Below are positions 8,747-18,241 of a DNA stretch of 64,000 nt, piece by piece. The DNA is from Cryobacterium cryoconiti (GTDB lineage Bacteria; Actinomycetota; Actinomycetes; Actinomycetales; Microbacteriaceae): positions 102,298-166,297 of the forward strand of contig NZ_SOHA01000028.1 in the NCBI RefSeq assembly GCF_004403065.1, written 5' to 3'. Under the pieces are notes generated by a model that saw only the letters and a program-made list of their open reading frames with translations, ran no database searches and was not told the origin of the DNA. The number at the start of each line of letters is the position of its first letter. Positions within the stretch are counted from its first letter, which is position 1. The translations under genes and the position numbers were made by a program.

Positions 8747-9472
8747 GTGAGTAGAGCAGACCTTAATAAGCAGCCCGAGCAGGTCGCTGCCATGTTCGAT
8801 CAGGTCTCCACCCATTACGACCGCACGAATGCGATGCTGTCGGTCGGAAACGCGGCTCTCTGGCGGATGGCTGCGACCCGCGCCGTGAACCCCGAACACG
8901 GCGAGCGCATCCTCGACATCGCCGCCGGAACGGGCACCTCCAGCGTCGCGCTGACCAAGACCGGCGCGCACGTCGTGGCCGCCGATTTCTCCGAGGGAAT
9001 GATCGCCGTCGGACGAGAGCGTCACGCCGACAACCCGCAGGTCGAATTCGTTCAAGCCGACGCCACCGCGCTGCCCTTCGCCGACAACGAGTTCGACGCC
9101 GTGACCATCTCCTTCGGCCTGCGCAATGTGGTCGAGCCCAAGAAGGCCCTGGCCGAGTTCTACCGGGTCACCAAGCCCGGTGGGCGCGTCGTGATCTGCG
9201 AGTTCTCCACGCCGCCGTTCGCACCGATCCGGGTGAGCTACTTCGCCTACCTCAACCACGTGATGCCGCTGGTCGTGAAGCTCGCGTCGTCCAACGCGGA
9301 GGCGTACGACTACCTGGGGGAGTCGATCGCGGCCTGGCCGAACCAGTCCACCCTCAGCGCCTGGCTGCGCGGAGCGGGCTTCGAGGCCGTCGCCTACCGC
9401 AACCTGTCCCTGGGCATCGTGGCACTGCATCGCGGCGTCAAGCCGGCGGATGCGGCCATCGCCCCGTCCTGA
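8747..9472 (+). CDS. menG: Demethylmenaquinone methyltransferase
   Basis: SAM-dependent C-methylation of demethylmenaquinone, the last step of the pathway (UbiE/MenG family). 241 residues from GTG. The N-terminal VAAMFDQVSTHYDRTN is characteristic; the SAM motif DIAAGTGTSS lies near residue 56, ADFSEGMI near 80, and FGLRNVVEPKKAL plus RVTKPGGRVVICEFS mark the family. It lies 32 nt upstream of the prenyl synthase, which however carries its own -10 box. Confidence 0.95.
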   Translation: MSRADLNKQPEQVAAMFDQVSTHYDRTNAMLSVGNAALWRMAATRAVNPEHGERILDIAAGTGTSSVALTKTGAHVVAADFSEGMIAVGRERHADNPQVEFVQADATALPFADNEFDAVTISFGLRNVVEPKKALAEFYRVTKPGGRVVICEFSTPPFAPIRVSYFAYLNHVMPLVVKLASSNAEAYDYLGESIAAWPNQSTLSAWLRGAGFEAVAYRNLSLGIVALHRGVKPADAAIAPS

Positions 9473-9492
9473 ATCCTCCCAGATCCGATCGA

Positions 9493-9498
9493 TAGGCT
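9493..9498 (+). promoter_or_regulatory. -10 box of a leaderless polyprenyl synthase promoter
   Basis: TAGGCT exactly 6 nt before the GTG at 9505. Confidence 0.6.
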
Positions 9499-9504
9499 GA
9501 CAGA

Positions 9505-10575
9505 GTGAAACCGAGCATGCCCCTGTTCCGTCGCGGTACGTCCGTGACGAGTCAGCTCGGTCTCAGCGATCGCATTTTCTCCACCGCTGAGGACCGTGGC
9601 CTCGCCGCCGGAATCGACGCCGGCATCGACCAGGTCGAGGCAAGCCTGCTCGCCGAGGTCACCTTCGCCGACGAGATCGCGAACGTCACCAGCCGTTACC
9701 TGCTCAAGGCCGGCGGCAAGCGCGTGCGTCCCATGCTGGCGCTGCTCACCGCGCACCTCGGCAGCGGCAACCACGCCGATGTCATCACCGCGGCCACCGC
9801 GATCGAGATCACCCACCTGGCCTCGCTCTACCACGACGACGTGATGGACGACTCGGACAAGCGCCGCGGCGTGCCGAGCGCCCAGACCGTGTGGGGCAAC
9901 TCGGTGGCGATTCTGACCGGGGACCTGCTCTTCGCCCGCGCGAACCAGCTGATGGCCCGGCTGGGTGAACGGGCCATCCGTTTGCAGGCCGACACCTTCG
10001 AGCGTCTCGTGCTCGGTCAGCTGCACGAGACCGTCGGCGCGCAGCCCGGCCAGGACCCGGTGGATCACTACATCCAGGTGCTCGCCGATAAGACCGGCTC
10101 GCTGATCGCCGCGGCCGCCCAGGCCGGCATCATCTTTTCCGACGCGCCGCCCGAGTTCGAACAGCCGGTGATCGCGTTCGGCGAGAAGATCGGCGTGGCC
10201 TTCCAGCTCATCGACGACGTGCTCGACCTCTCGCCGCAGCCGGAGGAGACCGGCAAGGTCCCCGGCACCGACCTGCGCGCCGGAGTGGCCACCCTGCCTT
10301 TGCTGCGCCTGCGCGAGCGGGCCCCGCACGACGCGATCGCGGCCGCCCTGCTCGAACGCCTCGAGCGCGACGTGATGGCCAGCAATGGTGTCGCGACCCC
10401 GGAAGCCGACTCGGCGATCACCGCACTGCGCGAGCACGACGTGACAGCCCAGACCCTGGCCGAGGCGCACAGCTGGGCCCGGGAGGCGGTCGAGGCTCTG
10501 GTCGCGCTGCCGCACGGGTCGGTCAAGAAGGCGCTCACCCGTTTCGCCGACACGATCGTTGAGCGATCCAGTTAG
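9505..10575 (+). CDS. Long-chain trans-polyprenyl diphosphate synthase
   Basis: Class I prenyltransferase condensing isopentenyl units, most likely making the menaquinone side chain given its neighbours. 356 residues from GTG. The chain-length determining first Asp-rich motif is in LYHDDVMDDSD (about 110-119), preceded by KAGGKRVRPML. The second Asp-rich motif is QLIDDVLDLS (about 234-243). Small residues before the first DDxxD fit a long product (C35-C50), but product length cannot be read reliably. fprA follows after 10 nt. Confidence 0.92.
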   Translation: MKPSMPLFRRGTSVTSQLGLSDRIFSTAEDRGLAAGIDAGIDQVEASLLAEVTFADEIANVTSRYLLKAGGKRVRPMLALLTAHLGSGNHADVITAATAIEITHLASLYHDDVMDDSDKRRGVPSAQTVWGNSVAILTGDLLFARANQLMARLGERAIRLQADTFERLVLGQLHETVGAQPGQDPVDHYIQVLADKTGSLIAAAAQAGIIFSDAPPEFEQPVIAFGEKIGVAFQLIDDVLDLSPQPEETGKVPGTDLRAGVATLPLLRLRERAPHDAIAAALLERLERDVMASNGVATPEADSAITALREHDVTAQTLAEAHSWAREAVEALVALPHGSVKKALTRFADTIVERSS

Positions 10576-10585
10576 AAAGGCTCCC

Positions 10586-11971
10586 ATGACCAAGTTGCGA
10601 TTGGCCATTGTCGGTGCGGGACCTGCGGGGATCTATGCCGCTGACATCCTGCTCAAGGCGGAACGGAACTTCGATGTCTCCATCGACCTGTTCGACCACC
10701 TGCCGGCACCGTACGGGCTCGTGCGCTACGGCGTCGCCCCGGACCACCCCCGGATCAAGGGCATCATCACGGCCCTGCGCGATGTGCTCGACCGCGGCGA
10801 CATCCGGGTGTTCGGCAACGTCCTGTTCGGCCGGGACGTGACCCTCGATGATCTGAAGAAGCACTACAACGCCGTCATCTTCGCGACCGGGGCCGTGCGC
10901 GACGCCGACCTGAACATCCCCGGTATCGATCTCGAGGGGTCCTACGGGGCAGCCCGGTTCGTCAGCTGGTTCGACGGCCACCCCGATTTTCCGCGTACCT
11001 GGCCGCTGGAGGCCCGGGAGGTCGCCGTGATCGGCAACGGCAACGTGGCCCTGGATGTCTCGCGCATCCTGGCCAAACACGCCGACGACCTGCTCAGCAC
11101 CGAGATCCCGGCGAACGTCTACGCGGGCCTCAAGGCCTCGGCGGTGACGGATGTGCACGTATTCGGCCGTCGCGGGCCCACCTCGGTCAAGTTCACCCCG
11201 CTGGAACTGCGGGAGCTCGGTGACCTGCCCGATGTGGACATCGTCGTCTACGACGAGGACTTCGACTATGACGACGCCGCGCGGGACGCTGTGGCCAGCA
11301 ACAAGCAGGTCTTCGTGATCGACAAGGTGCTGAACAAGTGGCGGGAGCGCCCGGCGGGCACGGCCAGCCGGCGTTTGCACCTGCACTTCTTCGCCAAGCC
11401 CCTCGAAATCGTCGACGACGGAACCGGCCGGGTCGGCGGCATCCGTTACGAACGCACCGCACCGGACGGCCAGGGCGGCGTTGTCGGCACCGGAGAGATC
11501 CGAGAACTGCCGATCCAGGCGGTCTACCGTGCGGTGGGCTATTTCGGTTCGCCGCTGCCGGGCGTGCCGTTCGACAAGAAGCGCGGCGTGATCCCCAACC
11601 GCGAGGGACAGGTGCTGTGGAAGGGCGACCCGACGTTCGGCTCGAAGGCGGCCAACACGCAGATGTACGGCGTCTACGCGACGGGCTGGATCAAGCGCGG
11701 ACCGGTGGGACTGATCGGCCACACCAAGTCCGACGCCATGGAGACCGTGCGGCACCTGATCAATGACCTGGGCAACTGGTGGCGCCCCGAGTCACCGTCG
11801 GAGCAGAGCATCGTCGACCTGCTCGACGAGCGAGGGGTCGAGTACACGAACCTCGACGGCTGGCACAGGCTCGATCAGCACGAGCTCGCGCTGGGTGCTG
11901 CCGAGGGGCGTACCCGGATCAAGGTCGTGCCCCGCGACGAAATGGTGCAGGTCTCCCGCGCCGAAAGCTGA
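10586..11971 (+). CDS. fprA: Ferredoxin/adrenodoxin-type NADP reductase, FprA family
   Basis: FAD- and NADP-binding oxidoreductase shuttling electrons between NADPH and ferredoxin. 461 residues from the ATG at 10586 with AGAAAGG upstream. The FAD motif AIVGAGPAGIYAAD (about 7-20) is followed by the family hallmark PAPYGLVRYGVAPDHP and by the NADP fold AVIGNGNVALDVSRIL. GRRGPTSVKFTPLELREL and the C-terminal GWIKRGPVGLIGHTK are typical of mycobacterial FprA. Cotranscription with the prenyl synthase is likely. Confidence 0.93.
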   Translation: MTKLRLAIVGAGPAGIYAADILLKAERNFDVSIDLFDHLPAPYGLVRYGVAPDHPRIKGIITALRDVLDRGDIRVFGNVLFGRDVTLDDLKKHYNAVIFATGAVRDADLNIPGIDLEGSYGAARFVSWFDGHPDFPRTWPLEAREVAVIGNGNVALDVSRILAKHADDLLSTEIPANVYAGLKASAVTDVHVFGRRGPTSVKFTPLELRELGDLPDVDIVVYDEDFDYDDAARDAVASNKQVFVIDKVLNKWRERPAGTASRRLHLHFFAKPLEIVDDGTGRVGGIRYERTAPDGQGGVVGTGEIRELPIQAVYRAVGYFGSPLPGVPFDKKRGVIPNREGQVLWKGDPTFGSKAANTQMYGVYATGWIKRGPVGLIGHTKSDAMETVRHLINDLGNWWRPESPSEQSIVDLLDERGVEYTNLDGWHRLDQHELALGAAEGRTRIKVVPRDEMVQVSRAES

Positions 11972-11985
11972 GCGTCGGCCGACGC

Positions 11986-12043
11986 TGAACCGACACGTTT
12001 GAGGGGTGCAGAGAGTGCCCAACCCCTCAAACGTGTCGGTTCA
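11986..12043. repeat. Palindrome D1 between convergent fprA and yajQ
   Basis: Perfect 22-bp arms (11986-12007 and 12022-12043, core GACACGTTTGAGGGGT) with a 14-nt loop, starting 15 nt after the fprA stop and ending 33 nt before the yajQ stop. No T-tract. The right arm is almost identical to that of D3 at 41173-41193. Confidence 0.9.
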
Positions 12044-12075
12044 CCGGCTGGAAACCCAGCCGGGCGGAAGTGCGA

Positions 12076-12564
12076 CTAGCGGAAGTTGACGAACTGCAGG
12101 GCGACGTCGAGGTCCTTGCCCTTGAGCAGCGACATGGTGGCCTGCAGGTCGTCGCGGCTCTTCGAGCTGACCCGGAGCTCGTCGCCCTGAATCTGGCTCT
12201 TGACGCCCTTGGGGCCCTCGTCGCGGATGATCTTGTTGATCTTCTTTGCGTTCTCCTGGTCGATCCCGGCCTTCATCGAGGCTTCGATCCGGAATTCCTT
12301 GCCGGAGGCGAACGGGTCGCCGGCGTCGAGGCTGCGCAGGGAGATGCCGCGCTTGATCAGCTTCGACTCGAACACCTCGAGGATCGCCTTCACGCGCTCC
12401 TCGGAGTTGGCCTTCATGAGCACCTTCTCGCCGCTCATTTCGATCGAGGCACCCACGTTTTTGAAGTCGTAGCGTTGCGCGACCTCTTTGTGGGCCTGGT
12501 TGAGGGCGTTGTCGACCTCCATCGGGTCGACCTTGCTGACGATGTCGAACGTTGAGTCTGCCAT
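12076..12564 (-). CDS. YajQ family nucleotide-binding protein
   Basis: 162 residues, full family length. [20 protein letters not shown] at the N-terminus, [21 protein letters not shown] and the C-terminal [17 protein letters not shown] are diagnostic. The family binds cyclic di-GMP in Xanthomonas and nucleotides or RNA elsewhere; the actinobacterial role is not settled. A TAGCAT box lies 7 nt before the ATG, so the gene may be leaderless. Confidence 0.95.
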   Translation of the reverse strand: MADSTFDIVSKVDPMEVDNALNQAHKEVAQRYDFKNVGASIEMSGEKVLMKANSEERVKAILEVFESKLIKRGISLRSLDAGDPFASGKEFRIEASMKAGIDQENAKKINKIIRDEGPKGVKSQIQGDELRVSSKSRDDLQATMSLLKGKDLDVALQFVNFR

Positions 12565-12571
12565 GCCTGCA

Positions 12572-12577
12572 ATGCTA
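12572..12577 (-). promoter_or_regulatory. -10 box of a leaderless yajQ promoter
   Basis: TAGCAT on the minus strand, 7 nt before the ATG at 12564. Confidence 0.45.
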
Positions 12578-12590
12578 CCCAGTGGGCGGG

Positions 12591-13607
12591 CTATTCGCCG
12601 GGCCGGGCCGTGCTGGAGCGCACCAGCAGCTCGAACGGCATAGGCGTATTGAGGTCGGTGAGCTGGTTCAGCCCAGGCCGCAACTGATCGAGCAGGATCT
12701 CGACGGCACTCTCGCCCTGCCCCCGCGGGAACTGCGCGATGGTGGTCAGCCCGAAGAAATCGGCCAGATCGTAATCGTCGACGCCGACCACCGAGACGTC
12801 CCGCGGCACGACGAGCCCCAGGTCGCGTGCGGCGAGGATGGTGCCGATCGCCATCTCATCGGACGCCGCGAAGACGGCAGTCGGCCGGTTGTGCGGGCTG
12901 CCGAGGAGCTGCTTCGCGGCCTGGTAGCCGCCGCGCATGGTGAAGTCGGCGGCCATGAACAGGGCCGGATCGGGAGCGATCCCGGCCGCCTCGAGAGCGC
13001 GTTCGTAGCCGACCCTCCGGTTCGTGGGCAGGTGGAAGTCCAGGTCGAGGTCCTTGTTGCCGCCGAGGTGCGCGATGCGGGTGTGGCCGAGGGCGAGGAG
13101 ATGCTCGGTGGCGTGCTGGGCGATGGCGACGTCATCAACCGTGAGCGTGCGCACGCCCGAGATGGGACCGCCGACGCCCACGAGCGGCTTCTTCAGGGCA
13201 TGCAGCCGGGCCACCTCGTCTTCCGTGAGTTCCAGTGAAATGGCGATGACGGCATCCACTCGCTGCCGCAGCAGGAAATGCTCGAACACGCTGCGCCGCT
13301 CGGCCCCGCCGCCGGTGAGGCTGTAGAGGGTGAGGTCGTAACCATTGCGGAGAAGAGCCCGCTGGGCACCTTCGACGACGCTGGAGAAGAACCAGCGATC
13401 GAGGAACGGGACGACGACACCGATGTTCTTCATGCGGCCCGAGGCAAGACTGGAGGCCGTCGAGGAAACGACGTAGCCGAGCTCCCCGGCCGACGCCTCG
13501 ACCTTCAGCCGGGTGGCCGGCGACACATGGCCGTTGCCGCTCAGCGCGCGCGATACCGTGGCCGTGGAAACCCCTGCGTGGCGTGCGACCTCATCGATGC
13601 CGACCAT
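12591..13607 (-). CDS. LacI family transcriptional regulator
   Basis: 338 residues from the ATG at 13607, which has AAGGAA upstream; the open frame extends further but without a promoter. The N-terminal HTH reads [20 protein letters not shown], followed by a hinge helix and a periplasmic-binding-like effector domain ([20 protein letters not shown] to [18 protein letters not shown]). It is the only LacI-type regulator in the window, so it is a candidate for the two LacI operators in the maltodextrin promoter 5 kb away. That link is inference; LacI proteins often act beside their own target instead. Confidence 0.93.
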   Translation of the reverse strand: MVGIDEVARHAGVSTATVSRALSGNGHVSPATRLKVEASAGELGYVVSSTASSLASGRMKNIGVVVPFLDRWFFSSVVEGAQRALLRNGYDLTLYSLTGGGAERRSVFEHFLLRQRVDAVIAISLELTEDEVARLHALKKPLVGVGGPISGVRTLTVDDVAIAQHATEHLLALGHTRIAHLGGNKDLDLDFHLPTNRRVGYERALEAAGIAPDPALFMAADFTMRGGYQAAKQLLGSPHNRPTAVFAASDEMAIGTILAARDLGLVVPRDVSVVGVDDYDLADFFGLTTIAQFPRGQGESAVEILLDQLRPGLNQLTDLNTPMPFELLVRSSTARPGE

Positions 13608-13762
13608 TGAGTTCCTTCTAAGTATTAATAATGAGCCCTCTTCGATCATATCCACCGGCCGATACGCGCCGGACGTGCGCCGATTTCTCACTGGGGCCCA
13701 AAACCTTGTATTCTGTCTGAGCGTCTCCGGTCACGTGTTCTGCATATGGTCGGGTGCGTATT

Positions 13763-13844
13763 GGCAAGTTACCCAAGTGGCCAAAGGGATCTGACTGTAA
13801 ATCAGCCGTCTTAGACTTCGGGGGTTCGAATCCCTCACTTGCCA
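13763..13844 (+). tRNA. tRNA-Tyr (GTA)
   Basis: Acceptor GGCAAGT pairs with ACTTGCC, the anticodon GTA is at 13797-13799 in a CTGTAAA loop, the variable arm is long (class II) and the T-loop is GGTTCGAATCC. Discriminator A; CCA is not encoded. Confidence 0.97.
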
Positions 13845-14228
13845 CTGTGAATCGCAGCGTCGACTTCGTCGCAGGCTGCCGGGCGCTACCGCTGTCAGCG
13901 GGGCGCCCGCGGAAACCGGGTGTCCCCTCCCCATCGGCGCCCTCCCGAACGACGTTTTTTTCGACAGTTTCCCGGGCTGGGTTCTCGAACGTCCGCGGAC
14001 GGTCACCCGCGGCGGCGGATGGCCCTGAACCACTGGTATCCGTGGGTCGAACGCCCGCGGAACGGGCCTCTCGGCAACGGAGGCGGGTGCCCCTTTTTCG
14101 GGTGTCATTCGGGGCCCGGGTGCGCGATCCGGTGCCGCGAGACGGTAACGTGTAGTGATTCGTTACTTTGGCTGTGGCCAAGATGACCGTTCGTCACCCT
14201 GTCCGACGCGCCGAAAGAAACTATTCCC
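13845..14228. other. Intergenic region between tRNA-Tyr and the M23 peptidase gene
   Basis: About 380 nt without a gene I can support. A strong nested hairpin lies at 13881-13908 (GGGCGC/GCGCCC outside, CCGCTG/CAGCGG inside) and a run of seven T at 13955-13961; together these may end the tRNA transcript. Near the 3' end the directly repeated TTCGTTAC and TTCGTCAC sit about 80-40 nt before the peptidase start and could be a regulator site. I looked for c-di-AMP riboswitch motifs, common before such peptidases, and did not find them. Confidence 0.4.
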
Positions 14229-15461
14229 GTGCTCCCTCACTCCGCATCACCGGCTGCCTCGGCGCTGGGCGTGAGTGACCCTCTGGAACGTCCCCTGACG
14301 CGTCGCGAATTGCGCGAGCGCGAGCGGATGGAGCTGTCGCCCCTGGAGCTCGCCGAGTCTGCGGATGCGAACGGCGCAGCGCCCGAGAGCGTGCTTGCGT
14401 CTGCGCTCGGGTCAGAGTCGGAGTCCGTGGCGCCGCTCACGCCGGCCGCCGAGCGTCTGATCGCTGCCGGCCTGCACGAGCCCGACCTGTTCCTGCCGGC
14501 GCCGACAGCGCCGGACACGACCGATGCCGACCTCGAGCGGTCGCAGGCGGCTGTCTCCGCCGTCACGACGTCCACCGAGATCCCGTTCCCCACCCGGGCC
14601 CGCCGCCGCGCCGAGGAGTCGACCCCGAGCTCAGCACGCCCCCGTCGCGCTTCCGCCCGTGAGCGTCTGGCCCCCTCGGTCCGCCCGAAGGTCGCTGCCG
14701 CACCTCCGACCCGCCCCGGCACGAAAAGCGCTGCCCCGTCCGGCCGGATGCGCAAATTCGCCGCCACCAGCGTGACGATGGTCGCCATGGCCTTCGTCGC
14801 ACTGATGGCCGTCGCAACGTCCCTGCCGGCCGAGGCGCTGCTGTCCTCCGCCGATGTGCAGGCCGCCGCCCAGGCTGCCCAGCAGAGCACGAAGAACGAA
14901 CCGGCTCAGATTCTGGCCATGAACGGCGGCGCGGACACCATTTCCGTCGAACGTGACGGCTATGAGTCGAAGACCGTCGCCGAAGTCGCCGCGGCCAGCG
15001 GCATCCGGATGGAAGCCACGTTCACGAACAATCCCAACGGGACCGTCCAGTGGCCCTTCTCGGTGGGCGTGCACATCGGCGACCAATTCGGCTTCCGCGA
15101 CTGCGCGGGGTGCTCCTCGAACCACGGCGGCCAGGACTTCAACCCGGGCCTCGGCGCTCCCATCCAGTCGATCGCCGACGGTGTCGTGCGCTTCGCCGAA
15201 GACGGCGAGGGCAGCCTCGGCGTGCACATGATCATCGACCACATGATCGACGGCAAACTCGTCTCCAGTGTCTACGCACACATGATCCACGACACGATGC
15301 TCTTCAAGGCGGGTGACGTGGTCACGGTCGGCCAGGTGATCGGCAAGGTCGGCAATACCGGCATGTCCACCGGACCGCACCTGCACTTCGAGATTCGTAT
15401 CGGCGGCATGAGCGGCACGAAGGTCGATCCGCTCGTCTGGCTGTACGCCAACACGAACTAG
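14229..15461 (+). CDS. M23 family (LytM) peptidase, membrane-anchored
   Basis: Predicted cell-wall endopeptidase acting outside the membrane. 410 residues from GTG at 14229 after GAAAG. A cytoplasmic, Ala/Glu/Arg-rich tail of about 170 residues precedes one transmembrane segment (about 178-198, TMVAMAFVALMAVATSL), giving a type II topology. The LytM domain covers about 285-405, with zinc ligands in NHGGQDF (about 297-303) and GPHLHFEI (about 381-388) and the upstream YAHM His. The unusually long cytoplasmic tail may dock division or elongation proteins; that is speculation. Confidence 0.93.
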   Translation: MLPHSASPAASALGVSDPLERPLTRRELRERERMELSPLELAESADANGAAPESVLASALGSESESVAPLTPAAERLIAAGLHEPDLFLPAPTAPDTTDADLERSQAAVSAVTTSTEIPFPTRARRRAEESTPSSARPRRASARERLAPSVRPKVAAAPPTRPGTKSAAPSGRMRKFAATSVTMVAMAFVALMAVATSLPAEALLSSADVQAAAQAAQQSTKNEPAQILAMNGGADTISVERDGYESKTVAEVAAASGIRMEATFTNNPNGTVQWPFSVGVHIGDQFGFRDCAGCSSNHGGQDFNPGLGAPIQSIADGVVRFAEDGEGSLGVHMIIDHMIDGKLVSSVYAHMIHDTMLFKAGDVVTVGQVIGKVGNTGMSTGPHLHFEIRIGGMSGTKVDPLVWLYANTN

Positions 15462-15496
15462 GCCTCGAGCCGCGGGCCTGGCGCCCGGAGCCTGGA

Positions 15497-16348
15497 CTAG
15501 CCGGTGGCGTCGGTCTCCGCTTCGCGGGCGGTGTCGTCCTCGGACTTCTCAGCCCGGGTGCGACCCATGGCCGCGAGGAGCCCGCCGGGCAGCGCCAGCT
15601 GCGACAGGCCGGCGATCTCGAGCAGGTCGTTCTCGCTGCTGCCGCCGGGTTCCATCGCGAGCACCTGATCGTGCAGGCCCTCCATTTTCAGGTCGAGCCG
15701 GTTGGCGACATCCGCTGCCTGTTTCAGGTCGGAGACCAGATGCACCGGAACCGCGCCGCGGTACTTGTAGTAGATCTTGTGCTCCAGGCTTGCCCAGAAG
15801 TCCATCGCGACGGTGCGGATCTGGATCTCGACCGTGACCTCATCGACCCGGTCGGACATGAAGACGGGGATGTCGACGATCAGGTGCAGGCTCTTGTAGC
15901 CGTTGGGCTTCGGGGCAGCGATGTAGTCTTTGATCTCTAGAACCGTGACATCGAGCTGGCTGGTGAGCATGTCGAGGATGCGATACGTGTCGGAGATGAA
16001 GCTGCACGTGATGCGGATGCCGGCGATGTCCTGGATCTGGTCCCGAATGTCGTCGAGGACCAGCGGGCACCCCTTGCGAACGGCCTTCCTGAGGATGCCC
16101 TCGGGTGACTTCAATCGCGACGCGACGTGCTCGATCGGGCTGTAGTCGTGGATGGAGGCGAACTCCTCCTTCAAGATGTTGATCTTCGTCATCATCTCGT
16201 CGGTCGCGAACTTGTACGCGAGCATGAACCGGGCCAGCTCGGTCTTGAGCTCGCGGAGGTCGGCGAGGTCTCGGTGCGATGGGGCTGCCGGGTCGGATTC
16301 GGTGCCGGACCCGGGTTCGGTCCCGCTGTCGATCCCCGTGCCGCTCAC
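15497..16348 (-). CDS. Small alarmone synthetase / GTP pyrophosphokinase (RelA-SpoT synthetase domain)
   Basis: Makes (p)ppGpp by pyrophosphate transfer from ATP to GTP/GDP. 283 residues from the GTG at 16348 with AAGGAG 5 nt upstream. Only the synthetase domain is present: no HD hydrolase, TGS or ACT. Motifs: IQDIAGIRITCSF, PKPNGYKSLHLIV and EIQIRTVAMDFWASLEHK, with the substrate-binding Tyr and Glu retained. A Gly/Ser/Glu-rich N-terminus and an acidic C-terminus flank the domain. The family is of the small RelP/RelQ or actinobacterial YjbM-like type. Confidence 0.92.
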   Translation of the reverse strand: MSGTGIDSGTEPGSGTESDPAAPSHRDLADLRELKTELARFMLAYKFATDEMMTKINILKEEFASIHDYSPIEHVASRLKSPEGILRKAVRKGCPLVLDDIRDQIQDIAGIRITCSFISDTYRILDMLTSQLDVTVLEIKDYIAAPKPNGYKSLHLIVDIPVFMSDRVDEVTVEIQIRTVAMDFWASLEHKIYYKYRGAVPVHLVSDLKQAADVANRLDLKMEGLHDQVLAMEPGGSSENDLLEIAGLSQLALPGGLLAAMGRTRAEKSEDDTAREAETDATG

Positions 16349-16457
16349 CGTAGCTCCTTCTGGGCGCACACCAGACGGGCGCCGCCCGCCTATTGTCCCA
16401 TGAGGGGCTGCGCGGCCGCTGATCGGCAGAGCCCGTCCGACCCCGTGCGCCGGCCCC

Positions 16458-16517
16458 GGCGCACGTTGCGGAAGCGGGCGCACGATAGAACGTGCGCCCG
16501 CTTCCGCAGGGTGCGCC
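16458..16517. repeat. Palindrome C1 between the alarmone synthetase and GH13 genes
   Basis: Perfect 18-bp inner arms (16467-16484 and 16491-16508, core GAAGCGGGCGCACG) around the 6-nt loop ATAGAA, then a 2-nt mismatch and 7 further paired bases (GGCGCAC/GTGCGCC). It ends 23 nt from the GH13 stop codon. C2 carries the reverse complement of this loop. Confidence 0.9.
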
Positions 16518-16540
16518 CCAGCGAGGGTGCTCCGCTGCGA

Positions 16541-18211
16541 TCAGGGCTGCGCGCGCAGCCAGACGGTGGTGTCGCCGGGCAGAGTGTTACCGGGCAGCGG
16601 GCCGCTGGCCAGGAGGAGCTCGCCGGTCGGCAGGGGCACGGATGCGCTGCCCGTGTTCGCGACGACCGTCACCGCGCCGTTGGTGAACGCCACGATCTCG
16701 TCAGCGTGGCCGTCCAGCCACTCCACCGAGCCGAGTCCGAGGGCGTGCTCCCGGCGCAGGCGCAGGGCCGACGTGTACAGCTCGAGGGTGGACCCGGCGA
16801 CGCCGGCCTGCGCGTCGCGGGCGAGCCCCGCCCACTCGTCCGGCTGCGGGAGCCAGCTTGCCGCCGAGGGGCCGAAACCGTAGGAGGGGGCGGCGGCTTC
16901 CCAGGGGAGCGGCACGCGGCATCCGTCACGGCCGTAGCGTTCTCCGTTGGTGCGGAACCAGGTCGGGTCCTCGCGGGCGGAGTCGGGCAGGTGGATGACC
17001 TCGGGCAGGCCCAGTTCTTCGCCCTGGTAGAGGTAGCTGGAGCCCGGCAGCGCGAGCATCAGGGCCGAGGCGGCCCGGGCCCGGTGCAGGCCGATCACGG
17101 TGTCGGGGAGATCGGGCGTGTTCGGCCCGATGCCGTGGCCCTGCAGGTTCTCGTGGGTGAGCGCGAGGCGGGAGGCGTGGCGCACGACGTCGTGGTTGGA
17201 GAGCACCCAGGTGCTCGGGGCTCCGACCGCGCCGAACGCGGCGAGGGAGTCGTCGATGACGCGCCGGAGCGCAGGGCCGTTCCAGGGGGTCTCGAGGTAG
17301 GCGAAGTTGAAAGCCTGGTGCATCTCGTCGGGGCGCACCCATTCGGCCACATGGCTGAGCGGGTCGACCCAGGCCTCGGCCGCGAGGATGCGGTCGCCCG
17401 GGTACTCGTCGAGGATGAGGCGCCAGTCCCGGTAGATCTCGTGCACGCCGTCCTGGGCCCAGTACGGCGCGGCCGGGGCCGCTCCCGGGATGCTGCCGAG
17501 GTCGAGCACCGTGGCGCCGCCCATGCTGCCACCCTCGACGGGCGTGTAGTCGGGGAGGCCGGCCTCCTTGATCATGCCGTGGGCGACATCCACCCGGAAG
17601 CCGTCGGCGCCGCGGTCGAGCCAGAAACGCAGCACGTCGCGGAACTGCTCGCGTACCCAGGGGTTGTCCCAGTCGAAGTCGGGCTGGGTGGTGTCGAAGA
17701 GGTGCAGGTACCACTGGCCGGGCGTGCCGTCGGGGTTCTGGATGCGGGTCCAGGCTCTGCCGCCGAAGACGGAGTCCCAGTTGTTGGGGGGCAGCTCGCC
17801 GTTTTCGCCCGACCCGTCGCGGAAGATGTAGTGCGCGCGCTCGTCGCTGCCCTCCGGCGACGCGAGGGCCGCCTGGAACCAGGGGTGGTCGCTCGACGAG
17901 TGGTTCGGGACGAGGTCGACGATGACGCGGATGCCCAGGTCGTGCGCGGTGCGCTGCAGGATGTCGAAGTCGGCGAGAGTGCCGAACCGCGGGTCGACGT
18001 CGCAGTAGTCGGCCACGTCATAGCCGGCGTCGTGCTGCGGCGAGGTGTAGAACGGTGACAGCCAGATGGCGTCGATGCCGAGGCTCTGCAGGGCTGGCAG
18101 ACGGCTCGTCACGCCGGCCAGGTCGCCCATGCCGTCGCCGTTGGCGTCCGCGAAGGATCGGGGATAAATCTGGTAGATAACGGCGGTGCGCCACCATTCT
18201 GTGCCTGTCAT
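16541..18211 (-). CDS. Glycoside hydrolase family 13, alpha-glucosidase / oligo-1,6-glucosidase type
   Basis: Cytosolic hydrolysis of maltodextrins or isomaltodextrins delivered by the adjacent ABC transporter. 556 residues from the ATG at 18211. The N-terminal WWRTAVIYQIYPRSF and NGDGMGDLAGV are the usual GH13 start; DLVPNHSS follows, the nucleophile is in GFRVDVAHG (about residue 205), the acid Glu in LAAEAWVDP (about 273) and the third Asp in LSNHDVVRH (about 337). QIYPRSF and the lack of an extra N-domain favour the subfamily of alpha-glucosidases over amylases. It is divergent from malE, with LacI operators between. Confidence 0.93.
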   Translation of the reverse strand: MTGTEWWRTAVIYQIYPRSFADANGDGMGDLAGVTSRLPALQSLGIDAIWLSPFYTSPQHDAGYDVADYCDVDPRFGTLADFDILQRTAHDLGIRVIVDLVPNHSSSDHPWFQAALASPEGSDERAHYIFRDGSGENGELPPNNWDSVFGGRAWTRIQNPDGTPGQWYLHLFDTTQPDFDWDNPWVREQFRDVLRFWLDRGADGFRVDVAHGMIKEAGLPDYTPVEGGSMGGATVLDLGSIPGAAPAAPYWAQDGVHEIYRDWRLILDEYPGDRILAAEAWVDPLSHVAEWVRPDEMHQAFNFAYLETPWNGPALRRVIDDSLAAFGAVGAPSTWVLSNHDVVRHASRLALTHENLQGHGIGPNTPDLPDTVIGLHRARAASALMLALPGSSYLYQGEELGLPEVIHLPDSAREDPTWFRTNGERYGRDGCRVPLPWEAAAPSYGFGPSAASWLPQPDEWAGLARDAQAGVAGSTLELYTSALRLRREHALGLGSVEWLDGHADEIVAFTNGAVTVVANTGSASVPLPTGELLLASGPLPGNTLPGDTTVWLRAQP

Positions 18212-18241
18212 GGGAAAAACCTTACGGCATTCCTCACAGAA

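Noticed and set aside
12591..13844. tRNA-Tyr as an integration site with attached mobile genes
   Set aside because: No integrase, no duplicated tRNA 3' end, and the flanking genes are ordinary in composition.
13845..14228. c-di-AMP (ydaO) riboswitch before the M23 peptidase
   Set aside because: I looked for the conserved GGGGTGAA and CCCGAACCCG-type blocks and did not find them.
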